From NCBI GenBank assembly GCA_024336345.1, contig JANFOG010000004.1:1674001-1738000 (forward strand): DNA of 64,000 nt, read 5' to 3'. The notes under the pieces were generated by a model, which saw nothing but the letters and a program-made list of their open reading frames with translations, was not told the origin of the DNA and searched no databases. This document shows, piece after piece, positions 34,475 through 45,700 of this stretch. The translations under genes and the position numbers were made by a program. This DNA comes from Mariannaea sp. PMI_226 (Eukaryota > Ascomycota > Sordariomycetes > Hypocreales > Nectriaceae). Numbering within the stretch: position 1 is the first letter of the stretch; each line of letters opens with the position of its first letter.

Positions 34475-37400
34475 ATGCCGGTCCCCTGGCATCTCTACGA
34501 GTCCGACATTACCAACCTATATATCACAAAGAATAAGACAGCCCAGTATACTGTCGACTTCCTGAACAATAAGCATAGCATCAATATCACGTGAGTACCA
34601 AGAGTAAGAGTTTAACAAATATAACATAAACTCACTCTCTGAAGCCCTCGACAGCTCAAATTCAAGTTTGGCGGCTTGAAGAAGGTCAACGCTGGAGAAT
34701 GGCGAGTGATCAATCATGAAATAGCCAAGCTTAGTGGTCTGGGCAAGTCGTATGATGTCTTTATTTTCGGTCATCGTTTAGACCCGGAACGCGTCAAAAG
34801 AGAAAATCGCCGTTATTTAGGAAATCCTTCAGAAGATGAAATTTTGAAAGCTGGTAAGTAATCTTTTAACCTTTTGATGTAAATGCCTTTCTTACAATAT
34901 TGTAGATTTGGGGATTGAGACCATTGGCCAACACCGTATTGAGATTCGCCAGTGCATCACGATACAAAATGCAACATCTCCATGCGAGAGCAGTTCTATG
35001 GGTATCGACTTTAATGTCGACCTATCCAGGGATGCCCCTGGCAACGATAATGAACCAGTGGAAACAACGGACGAGAGCTTCCAAGTACCACGAGAGCTCA
35101 CAACAATTTCAGAAGAAGGCAGTTCTACAGGCTTTGTTCTTACATCAAATGCATCCGAGAATGCCTCTAATGACGATGTGGAGTCAATGGAAACAGTAGA
35201 TGGAAATTTCCTAGCAGCACTAGAGGTTGAGGAGATAGAAGCTAACTACAACACACCTCGTCTACATACTCCCACTCTACCTCGGTTTCTCAGCTCGACG
35301 CATTTCCATAGTTCACCAAGTACTGCACAGCCAATGTTAAATTTCTGTTCTAGCGCCCAGGAATTAGTGCGAGTTAACAGCCAGCAACTCTTATCACAAC
35401 CACCTGGCGGACGGTCTCCATTTCAGAACTTCATCCAAAGCCCGCAAATGGGATTTCTAAACACTTTCAACTCTACGAACTTCTCTTATGATAATTTCTG
35501 GGATTCGCTAGGTATGTAATCAACTATTCTAGCAAATTGCCGCTTAATGCTTATACAACTCACTAGCCGTTTCCTCGGTTCTCCTAAGCTTGGGATGTAA
35601 TAGCGGAATTTCTGACGACCCTCAGTCTCGCCTGGAATCAGTGAACGCGGCCCAAGCTACGATACATCGCGGTATGGAAGCCTACCACGCCTATCAGACC
35701 AATCGTCGACAAGTGCACCTTTCTTCGATTGAAATGCAAGAAAACTTCTTCCGCGAACAACAAGATTTAATGCTCTCCAAAGGGGCATTTGATTACCAGA
35801 ACATGGACATTCGTCTGTTTTTCTTGGTTGTCATATATCTAGTATCTAACAATCTCGTCTCGAGCGGTAGATTGCAACCTTTGATTGAGAGCGTCTTATT
35901 TGCCAAGGCCATGATTCCGGAAAATATTATCGAATTCTGGGAATTTCTAAAACTAGAGTTTCCACACAACAAAAGCCCTGTTCAGATCATTCTTCAGGCT
36001 ATGTGTAACTCATTCCCCTTCCCTATCAAACAACGATACAACAACCAATCACTATTTGAGAAATATCCGTCCCAATCTTTACAGCTGCTAAACAAAGCAA
36101 CTCAAGAAGATCTGTCTGGCTCTCTCGGTTGGAATTTGCTTAGGACTGCTGTACTGGCTGATAACCTCAGAGCGGTAAAACTCTTGGTTGAACGGGGTGT
36201 GCGTGTGAATCAAGTGCGAAAGAGGACGGATCGGGGTTCTGAGACACCATTAGCAGCTGCTGCTCGCCATGGTTTGGTGAATATTCTCGAATTTCTCATA
36301 CATTCTGGTGCGGATATCAATCAAGGATTTTACAGGGGGGACAATAAAAGGTGGACTGCTCTGGCGGTTGCCGTTGTGGCAGAGCGGTACGACACCGTGT
36401 CAATTTTACTAGCTGCCAAAGCAAAAGTCGACCTGAAATTGAAGTTTGCAAGTCAAAACATACTGGACATCTCAAGAGACAAGATGCCAAATATTCATGC
36501 TCTGCTTCTCAAACATTTAATCGCTAATGACGATACTAAGACAGCGTTAATGGTTCAAGCAGCAAGGAAAGGTACTGGGCAACTAGCCGACTTTCTTGTT
36601 GGAAATGACATAATGGACGACGAGTTCCTTGAGCGAGGTCTCTACTATGCTGTTAAAACGGCTAACATAGAGGCAGTGGGAACTTTTCTTCGGCGAGGAG
36701 TCGATGCAAATGCCCGAAAGTACCGATTGTTGGTAAATGGCGCATTTGACGATGATGCAGCTGACGATAGTATATGTGATGATGATGCATCTGACGACAG
36801 TATATGTGATGATGATGCATCTGATGATAGCACATATGATGAGGATTCTGAAACCTTGCACCACCCTCTTATAGCGGCAATACTCATCCGTGATTTAAGG
36901 GGAACAGATATTGTTCACTTACTATCAAGAGCGAAGGCAAATTTGGACGAGAGAGAGGCCTCAGCAGTCTTCTCCGCCTGCCGTACCAGGAATGATTCTT
37001 CCGCATTCCTTTCCCGCTTCCTGGCTCTGGCGCGCGCAGGGCAAGACATGTCGATACTTGGTCCCATGGCCCTTGAGTATGCTGCAGATGACGACGACGG
37101 CCCCATTGATCAATGTGGTGCTTGTCTTGACGCAGGGTGTCCGATTAACTCGTATGGAGTTACGGGCAAGAGCGCTCTCCAGATGGCGGCAGAAAATGGC
37201 GATCTCGGCCTCGTTCAATACCTCATGGATCGAGGGGCGGATGTCAACTTCCCAGCACATAAGAACATCCCAGCGGATGCCACATTGCACTGTAGAGGAC
37301 GTACCGCTCTTCAGAACGCAGCTGCATATGGACATCAGGACGTGTTGGAGTATCTTCTCCAAGCTGGTGCCGATATTCATGCTCCACCCGCACAAGGAGA

Positions 37401-38388
37401 CAAGGGTACAACTGTGTTGGAAGCTGCAGCCAAATATATGGGAAAGGTCTGGGCCAAGATGGGACCCAAGACAACCATATTCAAACGGATGCTTGCCCTC
37501 GGTGCTCCCGTCAACCGTCCCAATGGCGAGAGCGGAAGCTTGCTGCATGAGATCATCAATGGCATCGGCGCTTCGTATTTGAAACTGGTCATTGGGAAAG
37601 GAGATATACTAGAATCCTTAGCATCCTACCGACCCCAAGCTTTGACTTCCTGGTATTGTGGGCGTAAGCTGACACCTCTGCAGTTCGCTGCGAGTGAGAA
37701 CAACCTGGAAGCGGTGCGTATTCTCATTGATCATGGAGCTCGCGTCAATGCATCCGCAGCCTCCCCAGTAGGTTTTACAGCACTTCAAGCAGCCTTGTCT
37801 GAATGTTCATCCGATGCAACGATGGATGGCGAAGCACAAATTCAGATTGTAGAGCTTCTTCTACAACATGGTGCAGAAGTCAACGCTCCTCCAAGTCCCC
37901 AGCGCGGCGGCACCGCTCTTCAGGAGGCATGTTCCCAAATACATCCAAATGTTGAAATCATCCAGGTGCTCCTGAATAGAGGCGCAGAAGTCAACGCAGC
38001 ACCTGCCCCTATCATGGGAGCCACTGCCCTTCAATATGCTTCAATGCGCGGACACATACACATCGTGAAATTACTCCTCGAACACCACGCGGATCCTAAT
38101 ATACCTGCCGCCGTACAGGATGGTAGGACGGCAGTTGAAGGAGCAGCTGAACATGGGAGAGCTGATATTGTACGACTACTTCTCAATCATGGTGCCAAGC
38201 CGGACAAAGGGACACACTTCTCCCGAGCGATTAAGTTGGCAAGGCGGAATGAACATTGGCATATCGTCAAATTGTTAGAATCTCACCGATCTTTTTGCGA
38301 CCTGCTGCAGACAATGGACATCGAAGCGGGACCTATGATTGAACCCAGACATGGCTGGGAATGCGGTGCGGCACCTAGCTATGGATAG
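34475..38388 (+). CDS. Clr5-domain ankyrin-repeat protein
   Basis: Four exons, 34475-34590, 34645-34853, 34906-35511 and 35567-38388, give 1250 residues. Residues 1-60 form a Clr5-type domain: MPVPWHLYESDITNLYITKN, then TPRQLKFKFGGLKKVNAGEW. This fungal domain often precedes repeat modules and is named after the fission yeast silencing factor Clr5. A Ser/Thr-rich linker follows, then a helical region, then at least ten ankyrin repeats, for example GKSALQMAAENGDLGLVQYL and GRTALQNAAAYGHQDVLEYL. A triplicated acidic DDASDDSICD run interrupts the repeats. Function is unknown; it may be an adaptor acting on chromatin or in self/non-self sensing. The gene sits inside a tRNA/transposon-rich island, and such genes are often variable between strains. 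Confidence 0.85.
36751..36840 (+). repeat. Three 30-bp units encoding an acidic decapeptide
   Basis: Units at 36751-36780, 36781-36810 and 36811-36840 encode DDAADDSICD, DDASDDSICD and DDASDDSTYD. They are in frame within the Clr5-ankyrin gene. The last unit has diverged most. Unequal exchange in this run would change length without shifting the frame. Confidence 0.95.
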
Positions 38389-38694
38389 ATCTGGTATGCT
38401 TCACAGCCAGCAGTTTCAACGGTCACTCCCAGGCATTGTGAACTGATAGTCAATAGTCCCTGATTTATTATATGAGTTAAGGAATACAGTAGGCTGAATG
38501 AGTTTACCAATACTCTTGCAACGGAACCAAGATCTGTTTACTATGGCAAAGCGCAAATGTCTTCTCTAAATAGATTCCCCTCGGTATAAAAGTAGGATTT
38601 CAGACTTATAGGCACTTCACTCACTTTCCCAACCTATTATACAAAGGGCAGAATGTAATTTACTAAAATATGTCCTTTCTACTTATATACTTTG

Positions 38695-38918
38695 TTTGGG
38701 CGAGGAAAAGGCTGAAAACAACATAACCAGCCCAAAACGAAGCTGCTGCAATCCAAAAATCACTGCTGTCCCAGCTTTTACGGCCGGAAAATTCGTAACT
38801 ATTTTTTTTTGAGCCATAAGAGCTTAGATGGTGTTGATTTTTAAAACCATAATAGCTTTATTTTTTGGGCTGCTGGTTGTATTTTATTATATTATTTTCA
38901 GCCTTTTCCTCGCCCAAA
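38695..38918. mobile_element. 224-bp element with 24-bp terminal inverted repeats (MITE-like)
   Basis: The ends 38695-38718 and 38895-38918 are perfect reverse complements, each 24 bases with the GGGCGAGGAAAAGG core. Just inside, ACATAACCAGCCCA and TGGGCTGCTGGTTGT are also roughly complementary. There is no coding frame. Size, inverted ends and AT-rich core fit a non-autonomous DNA transposon. A clear target duplication is not visible. Confidence 0.7.
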
Positions 38919-38989
38919 TGAAATATTTTAAAATTATATTTTTAGAATATCTAATGCTTAATTTATAAGGCGAATTTTTATAAAATATT

Positions 38990-39152
38990 CAATTCAAAGA
39001 GATTCTATGATAAGATTAATATGGCATATCAAAGTATTTATGTAGTTAATTTATTGTTTATTATTCCTCAGTTCTCCCCGAGCCTCTTTCTTGTTGAATG
39101 AGTAACAAGCTTTTCACTCTGTAGGCCCCGCACATCACGAATACATTCAACA
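38990..39152 (-). repeat. Degraded LTR fragment with RIP-like changes
   Basis: On the minus strand it begins TGTTGAATGTATTCGTG and follows the 32341 LTR for about 160 bases. Most differences are C-to-T or G-to-A in this copy, for example GCCCGTTGCCCGTTCAACGGG against GCTTGTTACTCATTCAACAAG. That is the mark left by repeat-induced point mutation. Confidence 0.6.
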
Positions 39153-39376
39153 TAATAGGAGTGAGTTTGGCACTTAAGTTCTTTATGAAATGATAGTATG
39201 AGGATCTGTCTCGCATCGTATTTCAGATCAATTCCAGCTCCGGAACCAAACCAAAGCATAAGGTACTACAATAGCTCTGAAACATCAAGCGGTATGCATC
39301 TTGGCCCCCCAGAACACCTGCGGCAAGCGCTTCTTCGACTCATACCAATAGCGGCCCACATCCGGAACCACCCTGA

Positions 39377-39382
39377 TGACTC
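39377..39382 (+). promoter_or_regulatory. TGACTC box, candidate CPC1/Gcn4 site
   Basis: TGACTC in the context GATGACTCGT lies 162 bases upstream of the HIS5 ATG. The general amino-acid control activators Gcn4/CPC-1/CpcA bind TGACTCA, and histidine genes are classical targets. One copy with an imperfect last base was seen. Confidence 0.5.
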
Positions 39383-39543
39383 GTCCCTCCGGCGTCGGCG
39401 GGGTTCGCGTTTATACATTGTTTAAAGAACGTAGGAAACCCAGCTTTCAAGCTACCAAAGCATCACCAGTGCTAAAATCAAATCCCCAACCCAGAAACCC
39501 AAACCATAGATCCCAGCACGCTAGGATCTTCACAGACACGTCA

Positions 39544-40834
39544 ATGGCTCCCTTCAACCTCGAGGCCTGCGCACGGCCGAATATTCTCTCCCTTCAGCCC
39601 TATCGCTGCGCCAGAGAGCAAGTAGCCCCTCCCCCGCCTCCATGGTCCTCCCTCCCAGGATACGAATTGCATTACTGACCTTCTGTTTTTTTGGCTTTGT
39701 TATAGTGACTACAAGGATGATGGCACAAACATTCTCCTCGATGCCAATGAGAACGCCTACGGCCCCTCCATCTCGGGGGATGATGCCAAAGCCGCAGGCC
39801 AGACCGTCGACATCGATTTCCTCGGCCTCCACCGTTATCCTGATCCTCACCAGCCTACTCTGAAGCAGCACCTTTGCAACCTGCGCAACACCCACGCCCA
39901 CACATCCAAAACGCTCACACCCGAAAACCTCTTCGTCGGTGTCGGGAGTGACGAGGCCATTGACGCCCTCCTCCGCTGTTTCTGTATCCCCGGCCGCGAT
40001 CGCATCCTCACCTGCCCGCCCACATATGGCATGTACGCGGTGTCAGCTCAAGTCAACGACATTGCCATTGTGAAGGTCCCTCTACTCCCCGCCCCGGACT
40101 TTGCGCTTGACGTCCCAGCCATCCTCGATACCCTCTCAAGAGAAGACAATATCAAGCTTGTATACCTCTGCTCGCCAGGCAACCCCACCGGCTCGCTCCT
40201 TGCCAAGGCCGATGTCGAAAAGATCCTCAACCACCCTACATGGAACGGCGTTGTGGTTCTCGATGAAGCCTATATTGACTTCGCTTACGAGAATGCTTCC
40301 CTTGCTGAGTGGGTGACCGAGTTCCCCAATCTCGTCGTTATGCAGACCCTCTCAAAGGCCTTTGGTATGGCTGGCATCCGTCTGGGAGTCGCCTTTACCT
40401 CTCCTCCCATTGCTCGACTCCTCAACAGCCTCAAAGCCCCTTACAACATCTCCAGCCCCACCAGCGCACTCGCCTCCTACGCAGTCACTGACAAGGGCCT
40501 GGCCATTATGCGTGATAACCGAGCCAAGATTGTCGCTCAGCGAAACCGCCTCATTGAAGAGCTCCCCAAGATTCCCGGCGTCGGTCGTCTTCGGGGCGGC
40601 ACCGAAAGCAATTTTCTGATGTATGAGATGCTCAATGCTGCTGGTGAACCCGACAACACTGTTGCGTTGGCAGTCTACGAAAAACTGGCCGAGGCCAAGG
40701 GCGTCGTTGTTCGATTCCGAGGCAAGGAGCACGGTTGTCTGGGATGCCTACGCATCACCGTTGGAACCGAACCTGAGGTTACGAGATTCCTCGCTTCACT
40801 AAAAACCACTCTGCAGGAAGTGAGAGGAGTCTAG
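39544..40834 (+). CDS. HIS5: Histidinol-phosphate aminotransferase
   Basis: Two exons, 39544-39617 and 39706-40834, give 400 residues. This PLP enzyme converts imidazole acetol phosphate and glutamate to histidinol phosphate, a late step of histidine synthesis. Signatures: ILLDANENAYGP, LHRYPDP, CSPGNPTGS, LDEAYIDFA and TLSKAFGMAGIRLG, with the PLP-binding Lys near residue 242. The first intron (39618-39705) has a GC donor, GCAAGT, with a normal TATAG acceptor. Only this junction gives the family sequence PYRCARDDYKDDG in phase. The gene is convergent with the GH76 gene, 383 bases away. Confidence 0.95.
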
Positions 40835-41217
40835 ATACACGTCACAATGGAGGGAGGAAAACAAAAAGGGAGCGTTCGTCACGAGAAGAATAAAATAAAG
40901 GATGAAATACGAGCAAGGTAAAACGGCGTTCTAGTATAGATCTAGGTTTTTGCTCTAGACATAATCTCGTGAAATTTTTTTTTGTCTCTTTTTTAAAAAA
41001 GATAATAATGGTCATGACTTTGTGTGGTTCTCTATATCCTGCCTGTTGCGCCCCCTTCCCGTATGTTGGTCTAGTTTGCGTATATACCGTGTCAACAAAA
41101 ACTCCCTCCATGTCTCGATATACAACCTCGAGACATGGAAAATATACAAAAAAAGCAGAGCATATTTCATGATATTTGGCGATTTCTCCTTTCTCTCTCT
41201 CCCTTGGGGGGGAAATC
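40835..41217. other. Convergent 3' region of HIS5 and the GH76 gene
   Basis: 383 bases between two stop codons. It holds the two 3' UTRs and T-runs around 40975; no gene is seen. Confidence 0.6.
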
Positions 41218-42768
41218 TTAAGCATATCCAAGGAGCAGGAGAACGGCACCCATGCTTAGGGAGACGTAAGCCAAGTTTCCTTGAGCCAAGGTGGCGGCAT
41301 CATCACTCTCGCTGGCCTTGGCCTTGGTCTCAGTGGTTGTTGGTGCAGAGGAGGTGGTACTGGTGGGCGTGTCCTTGACCTTTTGCTTGGCCAGCGCTTC
41401 CCAATCTGTGCTGCGAATGACCTTGATGTCCTTACCCTGGAACGGCACATCGGCATCGTCGATGAGCAGACCCTGGACAGCCTCGAGAGCGCACATTTCC
41501 TGGCCGAGACCCTGGTTGCCGTCATAACCACCAACATACCAGCGCATGCCGCACTTGGTTCCGGTCTCGCCACCCGAGCAGGCCTCGGCCGCGGCTTCGG
41601 CAGAAGGATGCATCACTTTGTTGACCTTGTCGCGGAGGGAGGGCACTAGCTGGGTGGACTGGTACATGAAGCGGGACAGGTAACCCTTGAAGGTGGACAT
41701 GTCATAGTTGCAGCGGTTGACCTTCTCACAAGCGGCCTCGTACATGATGTTGGTCGAGTTCTTGTATGGGGAGAAGAACCATCCGGCGCCGTCAAAGAGT
41801 TTCTCGGTACGAGTCTTCCAGACGCCCTTATTGGTGTAGTTTGCCATGACAGCGGCGCCATAGAGGTAGATGCCGCTCGTGTAAGAGAAGGAAAACTTGT
41901 TGATGACGGAGCAGTTTTGCTGGGAGGAGGCACCATCGTAGACGTGGTAGGAGTTGTGGTCAATGAAACCAACATCGTAAGACCAGTCCCAGAGCTTCTC
42001 GGCCCAGTCGAGGTAGGTGTCGTTGCCGGTGGCGCGGGCCAGACGGGCGGCGAGCTGGAAGAAGCCACCGTTGCTCACAGAGTTCTTGTAGTCGAGACCG
42101 TTGGGGTTGCTGGCGTAAATCTGCCACAGTAGGCCACCACCACAGTAGGAGGTGTTCCAGCGGCTGACGAGGCTGTCGAAGACGTTGGCGGAGATATCGA
42201 GCCACGAGGGGAGGTCCTTGTTGGGCTGAGGAAAGTTGCGTTCGGCAGCGGAGAGGACAGCAGAGCCCCAGAAGAACAGATCGTCATTTCCTTCCTCGTC
42301 AGCATGCTCCGGAGGCATGTAGTTTTGCTCCGGTCCCAGGTTGGTAGGACCAAGCAGAGCCTCGATAACAACGTCGTTGTAGCTTGGGTCACCAGTAAAA
42401 TGATAGTAGTCGAGCATGGCACCCCACAGAGCGCCAGCCACCCACCAATAGTAAGGGTCTTGCAAGTCACCGAGATCCTGGTGAGTGTCAGCAGTGCAAC
42501 TCAGGTGAAATACGGGAAGCAGCTGGAGGATGTGTCATACCTTGGGATATGTGGAAGTGTTGCCGGAGTAGTACTTCATGGCGTCGAATGCTAGCGTAGC
42601 AGCTACATCTCGGATGGAGTCTATTTTCCATATTAGTTCAGTTCAATCTGAATGGGTAGTAAGTGAACGAGTGTGAAAGAGCTTACCCTTATCAGAAATG
42701 TCGAGCGTTGTAGGTTTGGTGACGGCGGCAACGACCGATGCCGTGCCTAGTAGGGATAACCACTTCAT
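41218..42768 (-). CDS. DFG5: GPI-anchored GH76 mannan-processing protein (Dfg5/Dcw1 family)
   Basis: Three exons, 42768-42687, 42620-42541 and 42477-41218, give 473 residues. Members of this family act at the outer membrane face and are thought to transfer GPI-anchored mannoproteins into the wall glucan. A signal peptide starts MKWLSLLGTASVVAAV. The GH76 fold follows, with PYYWWVAGALWGAMLDYY and the catalytic pair in EEGNDDLFFWG (Asp 119 and 120), then FQLAARLARATGN and CGMRWYVGGYDG. A Thr/Ser-rich stalk leads to the hydrophobic tail LAYVSLSMGAVLLLLGYA, a GPI-attachment signal. Several NxS/T sites are present. Fungi carry multiple paralogues, so exact assignment to Dfg5 or Dcw1 is not possible here. 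Confidence 0.93.
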
Positions 42769-45700
42769 CTTGATGAGTTTTGTTCTTTGTTGTCCTTTTT
42801 ATGGGTGAGATTGGTTGAAGATTTTTTTGCGGAGGGTATCTGAGCTGTCGTCCAGCGACGAGACGGTGAAGAAGGATTCTGCTGACAGACGAATAATCAA
42901 AGATGTCGAGCCTTAATGGATGCTGATCACAGTTGGTTGGTATGAACAGACCAAGCAATGTGAAGGTATTCGGACCCAGTGATACCAATACAGCTGGGAA
43001 CTCTATTTCATGAAGAACAAGAAACACGCTTTAAAACCAAACATGCGAGGGACAATGGAAATATATCATAAAAAAAAAGCTGAACCAAAAGAGGAACGGT
43101 CGACGCCACCAGCCAAAGGGTAGTAAGTTGATGAGTAAAAGGCACAGAGAGCCGAAGAGGGTCCTGAGAGGAGAGGGCGCGGCGCCGGGGGTCGGGAGGG
43201 GGCCTTGCCTAGATAACGACCAAGCCGGAGGAATACGAGGTGGACTGGGCGAGACTAGAAGAGCAGGCTGACAAGCAACAATAGTGAACGAGGGTATTGG
43301 ACTGGGACTAGAGGCTAGACCACACGAGAGGAGCCCAAAAAAAAAGAGTTGAGAAGCAGGGAGGGATCAATTAGTTGGCGAGTACCGTGCAGCGCCGGAC
43401 TATCTATTAATATCAAGCGGGCACTTGTGTTTTTTTTGCGACAGGACAACCCAGAGGAGTCTAATCTGTAAGTAGATGGGCGAATAGATGGGAGCATGGG
43501 ATAGATGGATGAAAAGAGAGAGCGAACGAGTGAGTGAATGGATGAATGAAGGGTCCATGAAGGGTCCATGAAGAGAAGGGGGTGTGTATGGATGAAACGC
43601 CGAAAAGAAAAATAATCAAGGGCTCAGGCACAACGTTGCAAGCAACGAAACAATACAGAGAGGAGGTGTGAGAGAGTGCAAGAGAGTGCGTGAGAGGCGT
43701 CGCCACATCCAGGAACAGCCGTTCGCCATTCCCCGCATTGCATGAGCGTACATAGTATGTTTTTTTTTCTGAGTGAATGAGCGAGTGAGTGAGTGTGTGA
43801 TGCGAACAAAGACCCACGAGGAGCAGCACCCTACATACATGGTACATGATCCAGTCCAATGACTTGCTACCAATTGTAGGCATGCACAGTATCAACCTAC
43901 GTCAGTAAGCTGTACGGAGTGCAGATTATGGCACCCTGGGCTTAGGCACCAGACAAAAGTCGCCGCTGGCCCAATTAATCTAACTGGAAACAAGTGGATG
44001 AGAATGCTTCCACTGCTGACACAGACGAAGCAGAGCGAGTCGCCTGGTTGCTGCTCCGTGTAAAAAGCCCCTGAAACAGTGTCCGGTTGCAAAAGGGGCC
44101 CCACAGATCGATCGCGTCTGGCCCTCTGGCCCAATGGCCCAAGTTGAATGGATGCGGCTGAGACCCCCTTCGCCCTCTGGGGGTCCTTCGAAAGTCTGTT
44201 CCGCCCACGTTATTAGGATGGATCAAGAAAAAAACCCTAATGACGGAACGGAATGACCTGATCGTTTCTTCTGGGTCGTCACTCAGCAGGACCATGAGCC
44301 TGACAAACAAGCCTAAGCGACGGATAACTACCTAGGCAACTTAGTCGAGGAGGGGTTCTCTCGTATTGTTGGCGACTATCGTGAATGGCATGAATAGTTT
44401 GGTATTGGACGTCTGCACACTCCGCGCAGTTACGAGGTCTGAACGAGGACTAAAGTACGAATAACTACCTCTTCTAGCTTAGACGCTACGTCTTGTTCTG
44501 GTTGTCTGGACAAAGCCGCTTCCAGGGTCCATCCATCCCAGCCTCTCTCTCTTTCCGCCTCTTTCTTGACTCTTTTTGTGCCTAGTGGAAAACGGACCCG
44601 GGCGGCCGACCCACCAGGACACTTAATTCTCCTCTTATTACCACTCTGCCTTTCTCCTTCGTATCGTCGTCTATGTATGTATTCATGTTAGTTAGGGCTG
44701 GAGAGAGGAGCGCCTCAAACGGGAGATTCGCTCAATTGACCGTTCTAGAACGTCAGCCCCCCTCTACTCCGTATCAGGACAAGCTTGCGCTGAGGAGGCT
44801 TTTCTTTTACGATGTCATTGATGCCCAAGTCTCTTCCCACCGCCTCCGACTCAATCTACCATAATAGTCTATCTCTTTAGTGCCCGTTACTGGAGTTGGA
44901 CTTTTTTTTTGGCCTTTTGGACGATACGCACATTGCACATTACTATGGACGGGGGGAGATGGGAAACGTGAAACCAACTCGTCACGGGTTTGGCTGATCA
45001 GCTGGGGAAGAAACAAGGGGGTGTAAACTTCATACGCTACCTTGCCTTGCATCAGAAACAGAGTCGAGCGCTTGAGATCCTTCGCAGGACTGTGTAAATT
45101 AATTATTGCACTTCCCCATGTTGGTAGGTAGACACCTACATGCTGTCTGCAACCCTTGTATTCTCGTCTGGATTTGATTACTTAGTTTTTCTACCATTCT
45201 TTCCATCTGCTTTGTGCCTTTTTCCGGATAGTGACATCTTTTTCTTTCTTCTTCTTCTTCTTTTTTTTTTGGGGGCCTTTTCCATTACCTTTTCTTTCCC
45301 CTGCAGCAAAATGTCTTACCGGAATGAGTGCATTTCCGAGTCAGACACGTGGGAAGGGATGAACTAGGGAGTGGCGATAAAAAAAGAAAAGAGAAAAAAA
45401 AAACCACTTAGACCAGAGCTGCCGGAGGTTGCAAGCAAAAAGACGAATGTCTTGGCCAGCTTTTGTTTGGTTCCATTGACTTTCCGGAAACAGTCACGAG
45501 TCAAAAAAATGTCACCATCCAAACACTCAACCAGTGACATTCCGAGAAATAAAAAAGAAAACCCCTTATCCACCTTGGGGGAAAAGAAACAGTGATCAAG
45601 TTCTTCAACGGCAGGATTTCGCGCGGGCATTATGCTGACCCGACGGGAGGGCTTATTCTCAACTGCGTGGGATGTGTCAGCCAAGGCTGTCAGCCCCAGA

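Larger units (their letters stand above)
38389..39543. other. Gene-free repeat-bearing region before HIS5
   Basis: About 1.15 kb, strongly AT-rich from 38600 to 39150. It holds the 224-bp inverted-repeat element and a RIP-like LTR fragment, then the HIS5 promoter with a TGACTC box. No gene is supported. Confidence 0.6.

Noticed and set aside
39376..39678. 100-codon frame including the HIS5 start
   Set aside because: It is simply the 5' leader and first exon read through the intron. The ATG at 39544 fits the family start.
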